Positions 48,135-59,200 of a DNA stretch of 64,000 nucleotides are shown one piece after another. Below the pieces are notes generated by a model. It was given only the letters and a program-made list of their open reading frames with translations. It made no database searches and was not told the DNA's origin. A program made the translations under genes and the position numbers. How positions within the stretch are numbered: position 1 is the stretch's first letter; the number at the start of each line of letters is the position of its first letter. The DNA is from Dendrophyllia cribrosa (taxonomy: Eukaryota > Cnidaria > Anthozoa > Scleractinia > Dendrophylliidae): the NCBI GenBank assembly GCA_024195265.1, contig JAJLRJ010000001.1, forward strand, positions 56,764,202-56,828,201, written 5' to 3'.

Positions 48135-50623
48135 ATGCCGAAAGCAAACAGGAACGTGGCAAAAGCGGCTAACAAGGCCTGCCTCGCCGCCTCAAAGCGG
48201 TGGATGGAAACGAAGTCACTCCAAATTTCCACCAAAACTGACAACAAAACTGAAGCGACGCAAACGGATAATGAAATTCAGAGATGTTTACCGTCAGAGC
48301 CCTCCGAGGCAGCCGTGACTCCCGAGTACAGCTATCGAGTGTCCAAGACATCGTCACGTTTGTCCACAGCATACCCGAATTAATGGCAAATTTACCCGTG
48401 CCTGTTTCCATACAGGACGAATCGTTTTCATCAGATACCATTTTTACTCACCAAATCGCCGGCATCCTTGATCGCTACAGTCATGACTTGGGAAAAACGA
48501 CCACGAAGAAGTTGCACGTTCTGGACGAAAATCTTTTTATAACAAGCTCCGAATTCTTAGCGGCCGCGTTTGAGTCTCAACTTTGCGGAAAATGCTGCAG
48601 CAGTGAAGGACTGAAAGTGACGAGCCAAACAGAAGTGAAGGCAGGTATTTTTGCTTTTGACCTGTCTTGCAAAAAATGCCACGCAAAATCCACACGGATG
48701 TCTGACTCGCGGATCATCGAATCCAAGTTTCGACCGAAGTCGTGGCTCCCTAACTATCTGTTGCTATCCTTCTTTCTCAACGGAGAGTACTACAAGGACT
48801 ACGAACACGTCCTTGGCATGTTGGGCATCGGCAGCCTCTCCAAACCCCAATGGCAACGCGTGGTGCGGTGGGTCCACCCTTTTGTTAAACAACTTGCAAC
48901 TTGGTCATGTTCCGAAGTGAAACGCGAAATAATTAGGCGAGGAGACCAAAGCAATCTCAAAATTATGTTTGACGGCTTTTATCTCACTCGGGGTTATCAC
49001 GCAAACAATTCAAGTGGCACCATACACGACGAGGAAACTGGAAAAATAATAGAGTTCGCCCACCGATCGAAAAGGGACGTGGGATCAAATTGGACTGGTA
49101 CTTCCGGGGGAGCCGAAGGGGACATATTTGAGGAAGTGCTTACCAGTCTTGAGAAGGACAACTTCGTTGTCAAGGAATGCGTGATGGACCACGATTCCAC
49201 ATGTGCTAATGTTCTATTGGACAAGTTCACAGAGGCCGAGGTGGTTTAATGTGGAAATCACACAGTTAAAACTTTCCAGGCAGAACTTGAATACGTAAAG
49301 AAAACCCCGTGTCAGGTAAGATCAGTTTAGCGTAAAAAGAACTAGTGAACTAATTTGATCTGCTATACTTGATTTTAGTTTAACGACTTGTGGTTGTGGA
49401 AGAGACCTTTTTATTCAAGTTAGTCCCCAGGGTACACGGTTGAAAAAATAGAAGCATACTATATGGGTGTAAAAATTGTGTATATCTTAAGCTAAAATAA
49501 AAGAACAACAAATATTTGCTAACAGGCACTCCCCCCCACCCCGTTCCAAGACTCTGGATCCACCCAGGGGAAAGTTCTTTTACTCAGCCCCCTTCAAGTC
49601 ACCCGGTTCATATCAAGAGAGCTTCACCAAACAAATATTTAATTTCCAGTTATAGTCAGTCCTTTCAATACAACTAAAACTTATGTGCAAGGGGAATGAT
49701 TTAAACCAAATTAGCTTCATCAGATAGGGGATTTCAGTTTTCCAAAACACTTTGGAAGCCGATGGTGGTTACAACAGCTATTATGTAAAATCCAACCTTG
49801 CCACCAATGGCAATATTATTATTTCGATAGCCAATGGCCCAGAAAAAAACCCTCTTTCTCAAAAATTCCATTTACCCCTTCTAATAATTATTGCTTAATT
49901 GCGTTTTAAGTGCAAGGACCAGAAGAAACCAAAATGTACAAGGATGTCTGATGCAATGTTGAAAAATGCCAAGAAGTGCCTAAAAAACCTAATACAATGT
50001 GAGGAGCTTTACATGTGTGAGGACCCAATGGGAGCATTCTCAGAGGCCATTTTAAACTACCACCAACATTACCAAGACATTCGCATATCAGAGTGGTGCA
50101 GGTTTCACCCAAAGGTACAATGTAAATGTGTTCCTTATACTCTAAATCTATAACATTGTTTGACTCGCATTAGCCAAGCAACAAACAATGGATGCCAGTA
50201 AAATTTCTCTAATTAGATTGATGCAGTCATAGCTATAGATGATCAGTGATATCTGACAGCTGATAATGGACAATAACAATCAATGTCACTCATCAATAAT
50301 ACAACGTACGTAAAAGGTACTTGCACATATACAGCTGTATGCTCGTCAGTCATAATTTTTGCACTTACATGTGTAACTAAAACTTACAAATTTTAGACAC
50401 TGCTTTTCTTTTCAAGATGACTGATGATGGAAAACCATATACCTGTAAACATGCCTTTAATTGCCCCTTCCAATTGGAGGCTTTCAAGACAGTCCTTCAG
50501 AAAATGGCGGAAAAACCAGAAGAATACACTGGAGAGAAGGGAAAGAGGACAACGAACAACGCAGAGGGATTCCATGGAAATGCATTGGCACATAGGAGGA
50601 CTTTGAGTAGTCGGTATAAGTAA
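48135..50623 (+). pseudogene. Mutator-like (MULE-type) transposase, spliced, inactivated
   Basis: Exon 1 (48135-49315) starts MPKANRNVAKAANKACLAAS. A frameshift near 48300 precedes the main frame, which has a zinc pair (CGKC...CKKC), LPNYLLLSFFLNGEYYKD and LGIGSLSKPQW, then MFDGFYLTRGYHA (first Asp), GTIHDEETGKIIEFAHRSKR and CVMDHDSTCANVL (second Asp). A TAA at 49247-49249 sits inside a conserved stretch that continues as CGNHTVKTF. Exons 49911-50114 (CKDQKKPKC) and 50417-50623 (CPFQLEAFKTVLQ, NNAEGFHGNAL) follow in phase with good splice sites. A transposase would act in the nucleus. No terminal repeats were identified. Confidence 0.55.
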
Positions 50624-51568
50624 CAAAAGTCAGTCGCTATTTTCTCTAAAAGTCTGCCAGAATAAAGCTACCGCTTCGTTTTCAGTGACGGAATTAAACT
50701 TGTAACGTTATAAGTCATCGCTTGACGCGAATCTAAGATTGTCCATAGACCTACAATACTACATTGAAGATCAGATTACAACTGTTCTTCTTTTGTTCTG
50801 TTTTTTTTTGTAAACTCGTTAGTAACGAGTTCAACAGCGTCTGCGAAAAATTAAGGCACGTAAGCGCAGAGCATAACAATTACATCGGGCCGAAGTTACA
50901 CGAATTGCCGCGTTTTTTGTAGCTGAGAAAGCGAGTGTTTATAGCAAATGAAAACTCAGCAAAATACAATCAAACATTCACTAACGACCACCTCCCCAAA
51001 AACGCCTTTTTTTCATGTCCCGGCTACACACAGATTAGCTCTTACTGAAAATGTCCCCATAACGGCTACTCCTCCGTTCGAGGGTGGCCGACTGAATCAA
51101 AGGGACGCTGTCCCGCCGAATTAACCAAATTTCGTTTACTTGTTTACCATGTTATATCGAAAAATGCCACCAAATATATAACTAAATTGGAGAAAAAGAA
51201 TCTATAGAGCAAAACAGAATCAGTAGTGTGGAGAAAACGTGCAGGATTGTACAGGATTTGAAAGATTGAAGTGGATTACAGTTCATCGATTTTAATTTGA
51301 TTTCGTGACAGGCGGTCAAGAAATCAAAGTTTCCATTTTGGTGAAATTTTGAGTATTTTAGTCGTTATTTTGCCTTTTGTACTTAATATTTCTTTGCGCG
51401 GTTCACTTTTGACGATTTTTCCTTCCTAATTCAAGTGAAGATAATAAAGCAAGCTTAAAACAAGCTCCTGGCCATAACCATGAAAAAACAATGTTTCAGC
51501 TGGGTCACTGTCCCTTTATGTCCCTTTAACAATGGCTGTAACTGAAAAACGCATTGATCTTTCTTAGG
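50624..51568. other. Stretch with no recognised feature
   Basis: No open frame, repeat or RNA gene recognised. A RING exon for the TRIM-like remnant downstream was looked for and not found. Confidence 0.5.
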
Positions 51569-53552
51569 GAGAATTTTGAAGTCCAAGGAAAAGACACATG
51601 GATCCGTCAAGTGTAAAGAGAAATATCACGAGAATGAACCAGTGGAATACTTTTGTGAAGACTGTCTGCAGAGTTTTGCTTCAAATGTGGACAGACACGT
51701 CATAATCATCATAACAAAAAGGATATACAACAAGCGGCTGAAAAAAGAAAAAGTGAAATGAAGAAGATGGTGACAGAGTCATATCGAAATCGGTCGATAT
51801 GAAAGCAAAAATGGAGAAACAAACCGAATTGTTGAAGGAAAGCGAGGACAAAATCTATTCTGCCGAAAAAGAGATGATAGAAACTGTGGAAGAAAAAATT
51901 CAACTATTGAACGAACATAAAACAGCTATGAAAGCGAAGTTATCTGAGATCCGTAAAGCACAGCGAGAAGAACACGAGAATAGCATGAAAAATTTTGAAA
52001 CGGTCGCTTCTCAGCTCAGAAGATCTTTTGAAAATGGCGCGGCTACCTTGCAAGGAATCACCGGCCCGGAAATTCTAGAAGCCGAGTGTGCTGTTGTATT
52101 TACTCGCTGTAAAGACCTTTTGAATGACGAAGAAATGGGAATCCACATACCAAGGTATGTTACCTATCGTGTAAACAAAAAGATTGTCAGTGCTGTTCTG
52201 GGTGAAATTGTTGTTTCACAATCACCAGTCGCTGAAAGATCCGTAAAGCACAGCGAGAAGAACACGAGAATAGCATGAAATATTTTGAAACGGTCGCTTC
52301 TCAGCTCAGAAGATCTTTTGAAAATGGCGAGGCTACCTTGCAAGGAATCACCGGCCCGGAAATTCTAGAAGCCGAGTGTGCTGTTGTATTTACTCGCTGT
52401 GAAGACCTTTTGAATGACGAAGAAATGGGAATCCACATACCAAGGTATGTTACCTATCGTGTAAACAAAAAGATTGTCAGTGCTGTTCTGGGTGAAATTG
52501 TTGTTTCACAATCACCAGTCGCTGAAGGAATATTAAAAAAAGGGGAACCTGAGTCATGTTGGATGCGGTGGCACGATGAAGAAGATCAAATGACAGGGGT
52601 GGCAAATAAAATAGAACACTCTAAAGATGGCAACTACGCAGTACGTCACAAGCCAAATAACGTTGATCTACATGACGTTGTTGTTCCAGCTGATGCGAAA
52701 CCGCTTACTTTCAGTCCTTATGCTGAAGTAACTTCAAATCAGTGCAAAACTTTGAGATCGTTTGGATCCTTTGGAAATGGACAAGGACAGTTCAGGTTTC
52801 CAAGTAGCGTTGCAATGAGTAAAAAAACTAGGAATATTGCCATAACAGAGGAGATCAATAAGCGAGTTCAGTTGTTTGATTCTGAATGGAAATACCTAAG
52901 AACGATAGGAGACAAGGGGACTGGTGCGGAGATAATAGATCATCCAAACTCAGTGGCATTCGCAGCATCTGGTAACGTTATTGTTATTCATGGAAATTTC
53001 GGAAGAAAAAAAATGTCCGTATTCACTGAACGTGGTCATTTTATTACTGACATAAGTAAGCACCTGATTAACCCATGTAGTGTGTCTGTTGGAACTGATG
53101 AGCATCTGATAGTGTGCGACTGGGGTGACGAGACAGTCAAGCTTCTTTCCCCTGATGGCACAAACCTGATACAGACTGTCAGAGCCCCATACTGTGACGA
53201 GCTCCCTAGGTTTGCTGCTCATCACCAAGGCATGTTTGTTGTTTCTTATGACTCAGCACATTGTGTCAAAGTATTCAGTCAAGACGGACAGATGGTGTAT
53301 GAGATTGGTTGTAAGGGAACTGGTGACGGGCAGCTGAGAGGTCCTAAAGGCCTCACAATAGACAGATCTGGAAACCCAGTTATATGTGACACTGAAAACA
53401 AAAGACTCCAATTTTTTTCTTTGGAAGGAAAATTCCTGAACTCATTTGGTGAAGGGATGGAAAATCCCTTTTCTGTTGCTGTTGCAAAGAATGGTGATCT
53501 GCTGGTTTGTGATAGATCCAATTGTTGTATTCATATTCTTGAGCTGTATTAG
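51569..53552 (+). pseudogene. TRIM-NHL protein (B-box, coiled coil, NHL repeats), frameshifted
   Basis: After acceptor CTTAG the frame reads HGSVKCKEKYHENEPVEYFC EDC, and in a shifted frame FCFKCGQTRHNHHNKKD, together a B-box2. A coiled coil follows (KMEKQTELLKESEDKIYSAE) and, after a 290-bp tandem duplication, at least five NHL-type repeats: FGSFGNGQGQFRFPSSVAM, HPNSVAFAASGNVIV, EHLIVCDWGDETVKLL, GQLRGPKGLTIDRSGN and NPFSVAVAKNGDLLVCD. The stop is at 53550. The RING finger is absent in the window, so any ligase role is lost. Two shifts upstream plus the duplication break the frame. NHL proteins of this kind (TRIM2/3/56/71-like) bind RNA or partners. Confidence 0.75.
51948..52527 (+). repeat. 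Tandem duplication, 290 bp x 2, in the TRIM-NHL gene
   Basis: GATCCGTAAAGCACAGCGAG at 51948 and 52238. The units differ at three or four bases (e.g. GCGGCT against GAGGCT). Since 290 is not a multiple of three, the second unit is in a new frame. Confidence 0.9.
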
Positions 53553-55200
53553 GCTTTGAACAACATAAAACAGTCCCTAGTATGATGACCCTTCACCGAA
53601 TGTTTTCCTCTTTTGGACTGACCTTGCTGCGCCTTGTTATGTTTCTTTTTTGTAAAAATCATTAGTACGAACTCGAAAACAATAACGTGGATAATCGTAT
53701 CAATAACAAAATTTTTGATTGTGATTGGTCTTATGTGCACCTATTTCTTGCGCAATTTGCTCGCCGTCATGAACTGCTGTTCAGGTATAACTTTAATTGG
53801 AAAGCTGTAACTGGACATCTTTGTTGCGCGCGCGTCGATCACGTGTTTTAAGGTGGCTCAAGTATTTTTTTTTTTGGGTCACACTTCCCTTTTTGAATGT
53901 GCTTATACATAATTTTACTTTAGTTCAATGAATCTAAATTTGATTTCAGGTGTTAGGCTTGGATGAAAGTTTTGGGCGATGCTTTCTTTATGCTAATCGG
54001 CGTTTCCATAGCAACGGTAAAAAAAACCAGTTTTTCCTAATTATCTTTCGATTTTGGGGCTACCCGCGACAAGCGAATAAATGCGCTATAATCTACATAG
54101 TCTAGGACACTAAATGAGAAAATTTCAAACAAATTATACTGTTCGATTTTGAATAAATCGCTAAAACATTTTGAACACGTGTTTTTTCATGTTTGAAATG
54201 TTAGCGGTTAAAACATTCCATAGATCTCACAAATTATCATTAAATTACCACAGAAAGTTTCCTCAGACTTAAATTATTACTCCCTGCAATTAGCTCTGAC
54301 TAACTACTCGGCAATAAAGAGATCGAGCTTTTCATTCAAATGCAGTTTTGCTTGACGTTTTCACTCTTTTTAAACGACATTTGAATGAAAAACTCGATTT
54401 GTGACTTTTATACCGGGTAATACTGGTATCGCGTAAACACTCACTTAGTTCCGTGTCATATTGCGTGGTTATTCTAAATTCGATACTTGATACACAGAAT
54501 CCAAATATGGCCGTCAGGCAGTTTTTTGTTTGACCAAGTTTTCAGAGAAATTAATGACATCACGTAAACAAGTGCTGCTAAGCGTATCATCTTGCACAGT
54601 TTGGGTGTTTTTGGTTGAACGGCTGTAAAGTTATGGCTCACTGAAATTTTAAGCATTTGTATGAGAAAAGACATTCTATTCTAACTAGCCTCGCTTTCAT
54701 GTTTTTCCCAAAATTTGATTGCCTCTACCTTCTCCTAAATTAAGAATATGGCCTTGAAAATGCACACAATGACTTGTTTTGACCTGATCTTAACCATTAA
54801 CCAATATCGCTTTTCTTTTCTTGAGAACCTGTCAAAACAAAATATTGTTGGGCGGCCATATTTGCATTCAGTGTATTGTTTAATTTAAATGTCTGATATC
54901 TGATTGGTTAGTTTCAATGACGTTCGGTCAAAAAAACGAGAATAAAAATAACCCCGCAACATCGGCGCAAACTAAAAATAGATGTTAAATAAAAACTACT
55001 TGGCACGCGGGCCCCTAGAAGTTGAATGGGCAGCCTACCGGAACGATGGCGGACAAAAGACAAGAAATAAAAAAAGGCTGTCAAGTGCCATTTTTCTGTC
55101 CTGCCTGGTTGACCGAAAGCTAAAAATCGGAAAATGCGTTCCTGCGAAATCATTGGCGCGTTAAAACACAGAAGGGAAACAGAGAGTTTGCGAGCCTATT
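53553..55200. other. Stretch without genes
   Basis: Contains AAGGTGGCTC at 53851 (possible lone MITE end), a hairpin at 54320-54398 (ATCGAG.TTTTCATTCAAATG and complement) and several frames without coding character. Confidence 0.45.
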
Positions 55201-55201
55201 A

Positions 55202-55438
55202 CTTTTCGCTCGACTTTCTCCGTCCGCTAAGAAGGAATTGTTTATAGCATACTACTCACATATTCTCGATATTTTTATTGGTTCGAGGATATATATACAA
55301 AATTCCGTATGTTTATTTCGCGTGTTTACTCCTCGCTTGACTTTCTCCGACCACTATAAAAGAGATTGTATATAGCATACTACTTTTACTACACATTCTC
55401 AATATTTTTATTGCTTCGAAGATATATACAAAATTCCT
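55202..55438. repeat. Diverged tandem duplication, ~125 bp period
   Basis: CTCG.(C/T)TGACTTTCTCCG, TATAGCATACTACT and ATTTTTATTG.TTCGA.GATATATA recur once. Confidence 0.6.
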
Positions 55439-55589
55439 TTTAAGCCCTCCTCCAATTGAACTTCTAAGTAACATCAGTATGTAGATTATCCTTGGAAAAT
55501 AGATACAGTGGAACCTGTGGAACACGATGGGGACTATTCAGGTGTAGTACACACGGCCAAGAGTCAAGGTAATGAATAATTATAGTTCT

Positions 55590-55900
55590 TTATTGGCAGC
55601 AATTAATAACTCGTTAGATTAATTTAATTAGAGACTTACTAATAATTGGGGGGAATACATACTCTGATTATAATGAGGATCTAAAAATGACCTCTGGCTA
55701 AGTATCCCATATGCTAAATACTAGGTAAATATGTTTCAATTCGGTTTTTACGGTTGATAATTGGGGAGAATACTTACTCTGAGAATAACGTCTAAAAAGG
55801 ACTTCTGGTTAAGTATCCTATATGTTAAATACTGGTAAATATGATGTGATTCTTTTTTCACGGTTAAAAGAGTAATGCAACCGACAACAGTTTTAATAAT
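55590..55900. repeat. 3' flank of gene B, inverted match to the gene A flank
   Basis: AACTCGTTAGATTAATTTAA, GGCTAAGTATCC, TAAATACT.GGTAAATA and GAATACTTACTCTGAGAATA correspond to 44735-45030 in reverse complement. The unit also partly repeats itself. Confidence 0.75.
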
Positions 55901-55924
55901 CAGACTGGTGAGGGTATTATGAAA

Positions 55925-56290
55925 TCAACAGACAACAGATTTTGAACTTGTGCTCTCGTCCGAGCCGAACACATCATTATCAGAACTTTCCTTCGTTTTC
56001 CTTTCCGGCAACGAAAGCATCACTAGATCGCGAATTTTCAACAGCATCCTCCACTGTTTGTCGAGTTTTTCTTGGAACTCCATTGCCTGTACTTTCCTCT
56101 CTCTTTCTATCGTCTCCATGTCTTCCCTCAGCCTGTCATACTCCATTGCCTGTACTTTCCTCTCTCTTTCCAGTATCTTCTCCATGTCTTCCCTCAGCCT
56201 GTCATACTGGTTTTTGTTGTCTTTAGCGAAGTGCTGTTCAGGAGACGCATGACATACTAAGGGCATACTGCTGTCACTTGCTGGGAGCAT
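55925..56290 (-). CDS. Gene B last exon: coiled-coil tail with internal duplication
   Basis: 121 codons: MLPASDSSMPLVCHASPEQ, then YDRLREDMEKILERERKVQ followed by a second copy YDRLREDMETIERERKVQAM, and WRMLLKIRDLVMLSLPERK. The heptad-rich unit is doubled compared with gene A. It ends SSKSVVC. Confidence 0.8.
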   Translation of the reverse strand: MLPASDSSMPLVCHASPEQHFAKDNKNQYDRLREDMEKILERERKVQAMEYDRLREDMETIERERKVQAMEFQEKLDKQWRMLLKIRDLVMLSLPERKTKESSDNDVFGSDESTSSKSVVC

Positions 56291-59200
56291 CTAAAGTTAC
56301 AAAAACATGCCCTTTATAAGCATGAGTTGCCTTTCTGGCCCCGGCTGTTCAATAGATGGATAGCGCCATCCACCAGATAAATTTCGATTAAATTTTTTCG
56401 CGATTGGTTTTGTAAACGCTTACATCCGCTGGATATCGATTTATCATATCCGGGTTATAACGCTATGCATAGCGTTATAACCATACAGCTATATACAACT
56501 GCTGTACGGTTAAACTATTTAACAATTAGATTATGAGCTCCTGATAGTTGAGACACGCATAGAAATCAAGAGGGAATTATCGAATTGTTTTGGTATAAAT
56601 CTACTAGACGTTCAAAACTTGACAACAAGACACGCACGGGTTTTTATTGAATAATGATATAAATGACAATCGCACACACTCACTTGCTACAACAGGATAG
56701 ATAGTGAGTAGCGTGACCAATAAGAGAACAGCATTCGTGATAGAACGCTAGTAGATTTATACTAATTCCTAACAGAAACACACATAGAAGTTTGGGAGAA
56801 TACGAAACACTCGCGTAGAGCTCGTGTTTCTATAACAATTTCTTTATCACATTTTTTCCATTAAAAATGTCCTTTATTTTGAATTTTAAGCTATTTTTTC
56901 ATAATCGTATAAAATCTGATTTATCTTTTGTTAAAGTTTAGGGTTGGTATTATGAAAAACGACAAGCACGCACTGTCTAAAAGGGCTCGGTTCAATGGCA
57001 CCCTATACTTCAAAGAATTTAGATACTGGAAACATGAAAAGGAGAATAAGTAATGATAATAGGACTGAGTGGAGTTCAAATCGGTCTGTAATCATGCGAG
57101 TGATTAAACAGAATCGGGGGTATATGTTACGAGTATGATTACAGACCGAATTGGACTACACGAAGTCCTGTTAAATGCCAATTTTTCATCTCTATAACAA
57201 AAGTTGAGAAAAAATACATGTAGTTGTTTTAAATAAAAGGGCAACGGAAAAAAGGAAGCCATTCAAGTGCACCTGTGCTATAACAGAGCGCGTAATGACG
57301 TGTACACTGTCCTATAAGTGTTCAAATCGGGGCTGCTAATAGCCAATCAAATTCGAGAATTTTGTGTAGTTACGGATTAAGCAAAGTAACGTACCTGGGC
57401 GAGAACTCGAATTCCTTCATATCCCATTGAAATAAAGGGAAACGGATTCGTTTTAACAGTTTTGCGCTTCATCAAAGCATCTGCAACCTTTCTACCGTTC
57501 AAGAAGAACAAAACGGGAAGCGTTTCATTTGTTGCCCCATTAAAATCCACCTCGCAGGCGATGAGATCACCGCGGTACGCCATGCCTGAAAAGATGAAAA
57601 TAACACGTGAACGACAAAGAACAAGACCATGTACACGTGCTGTGCCACGTAACAATTCCCGTATCACACCGAATGTCAGACATGAACGGTCAGATCGGTC
57701 CGTTTATAGGGGAGGTGAAGACTCAGTACTAGAGCCACAGATTGCCCAAGGTGTTTCATGGCATTCGCCACTTTAGAAACGAGAAGGAAACTGGGCCAAG
57801 TGAACTTTCGCAATGACTTCTGGGATCGTTACAGGGGACGCTTCTTTTGTCTCTGTCCCCAGTAACAGTCCCGGAAGTCGTTGCGAAAGTTCACTCGGCC
57901 TAGTTTCCTTCTCGTTTCTAAAGTGGCGAATGAAGAGGACTCGTGAGTCTCCCTAGTTGGAATGCCAGTTCATCTCAGGGTTACCAGCCAGAATGTTGTC
58001 AGATTCCCCGGATTTTTTTCAGTTCCCCAATTTTATAACTGTGCAAAGTGAGATATATTGTCGAGCAAAGATTTGATCGTGAACTTATCGTCCGGCCCTA
58101 ACTGTGGGTTTAAAACGACAGTTGAACCCTACACATCTATAACCCATACATTACCTTCAACTTCTCTCCCCAGTTTATCGTAGCCAGGTTCAAATATTTT
58201 ACCATCATCCACGTGATAGCCGACTGTTCCTTCCTCCCATCCCGGCGCCCAGTGACAATCGTAACCTTCAGAAACGGCACCCACTGCTAAAAGGCGCCTT
58301 TCCCCACTGTCTTCAATCAGCACCTATAGTGATATAATATCATACTTTGATAAGATGGTGCTTCACAAGTCCCGTGGTTATATTGGCTTAATCCGGCAAA
58401 GGAACGTAGGGAAACACCATCATTGTTCTTTATCCGGCAATTTTTAGTATATTTTAGATATATTAGATTTCTTATGTATAGTTAATATTATTAGTTTTAT
58501 TTTGTAATATACACGTTCGCGTTGAAACGAGTCTTTGACTCAACCGTGTAATGTGGATAAATAAATTACTACTTAGTACTGCTACTTTAACAAGCAAAAT
58601 AGAACGTCACTTTCTTCCATCAACCTAAACTAATGTCCAGTTGGTTAATTCTGACTATCTTGTGCACTGATCTACCACCCCCAATCCACTGAACCCTACG
58701 TCCTCGTCGTTGGAGGTGGAAACGAGAAAAAGGTGGTAAACAGTGTTCAATAGGCGGGCCAATCCCATACCTGGAGGATTTAATGGGTTACAGAAACATT
58801 GATAAGTATCCTAACTAATGACTTGGTGGAGGGAGGTCGTTGAGTTAGGAGGAAAATGACGCTTTTAAGTAAAAATCGGAAGGACACTCTTCAGCTGAGG
58901 AAGTGGAATTGGATCGGTCATAGTTCAAGAAAGCCTGCCAATAACATCACAAGAAGGAGAAAAAGAGGTCGACCAAAGAACTCCTGGGAAAGAGGAGTAG
59001 AGGGAGAGAGATACAGAAATGTGGAACGCACTTGAGAAAATGGCACCCGATAGAGTCCGAACTCAAGGGCCCATGCTCCTTTCTGTAACTAAGTATTAAG
59101 TGAGTTAAATGCCGATCTACTTATACGCGTAGGAATGGTAAGGAAAATACTGGAAATCGATCGAATAACGAAAACATAACGAATAATTCTTTGCATTAAT

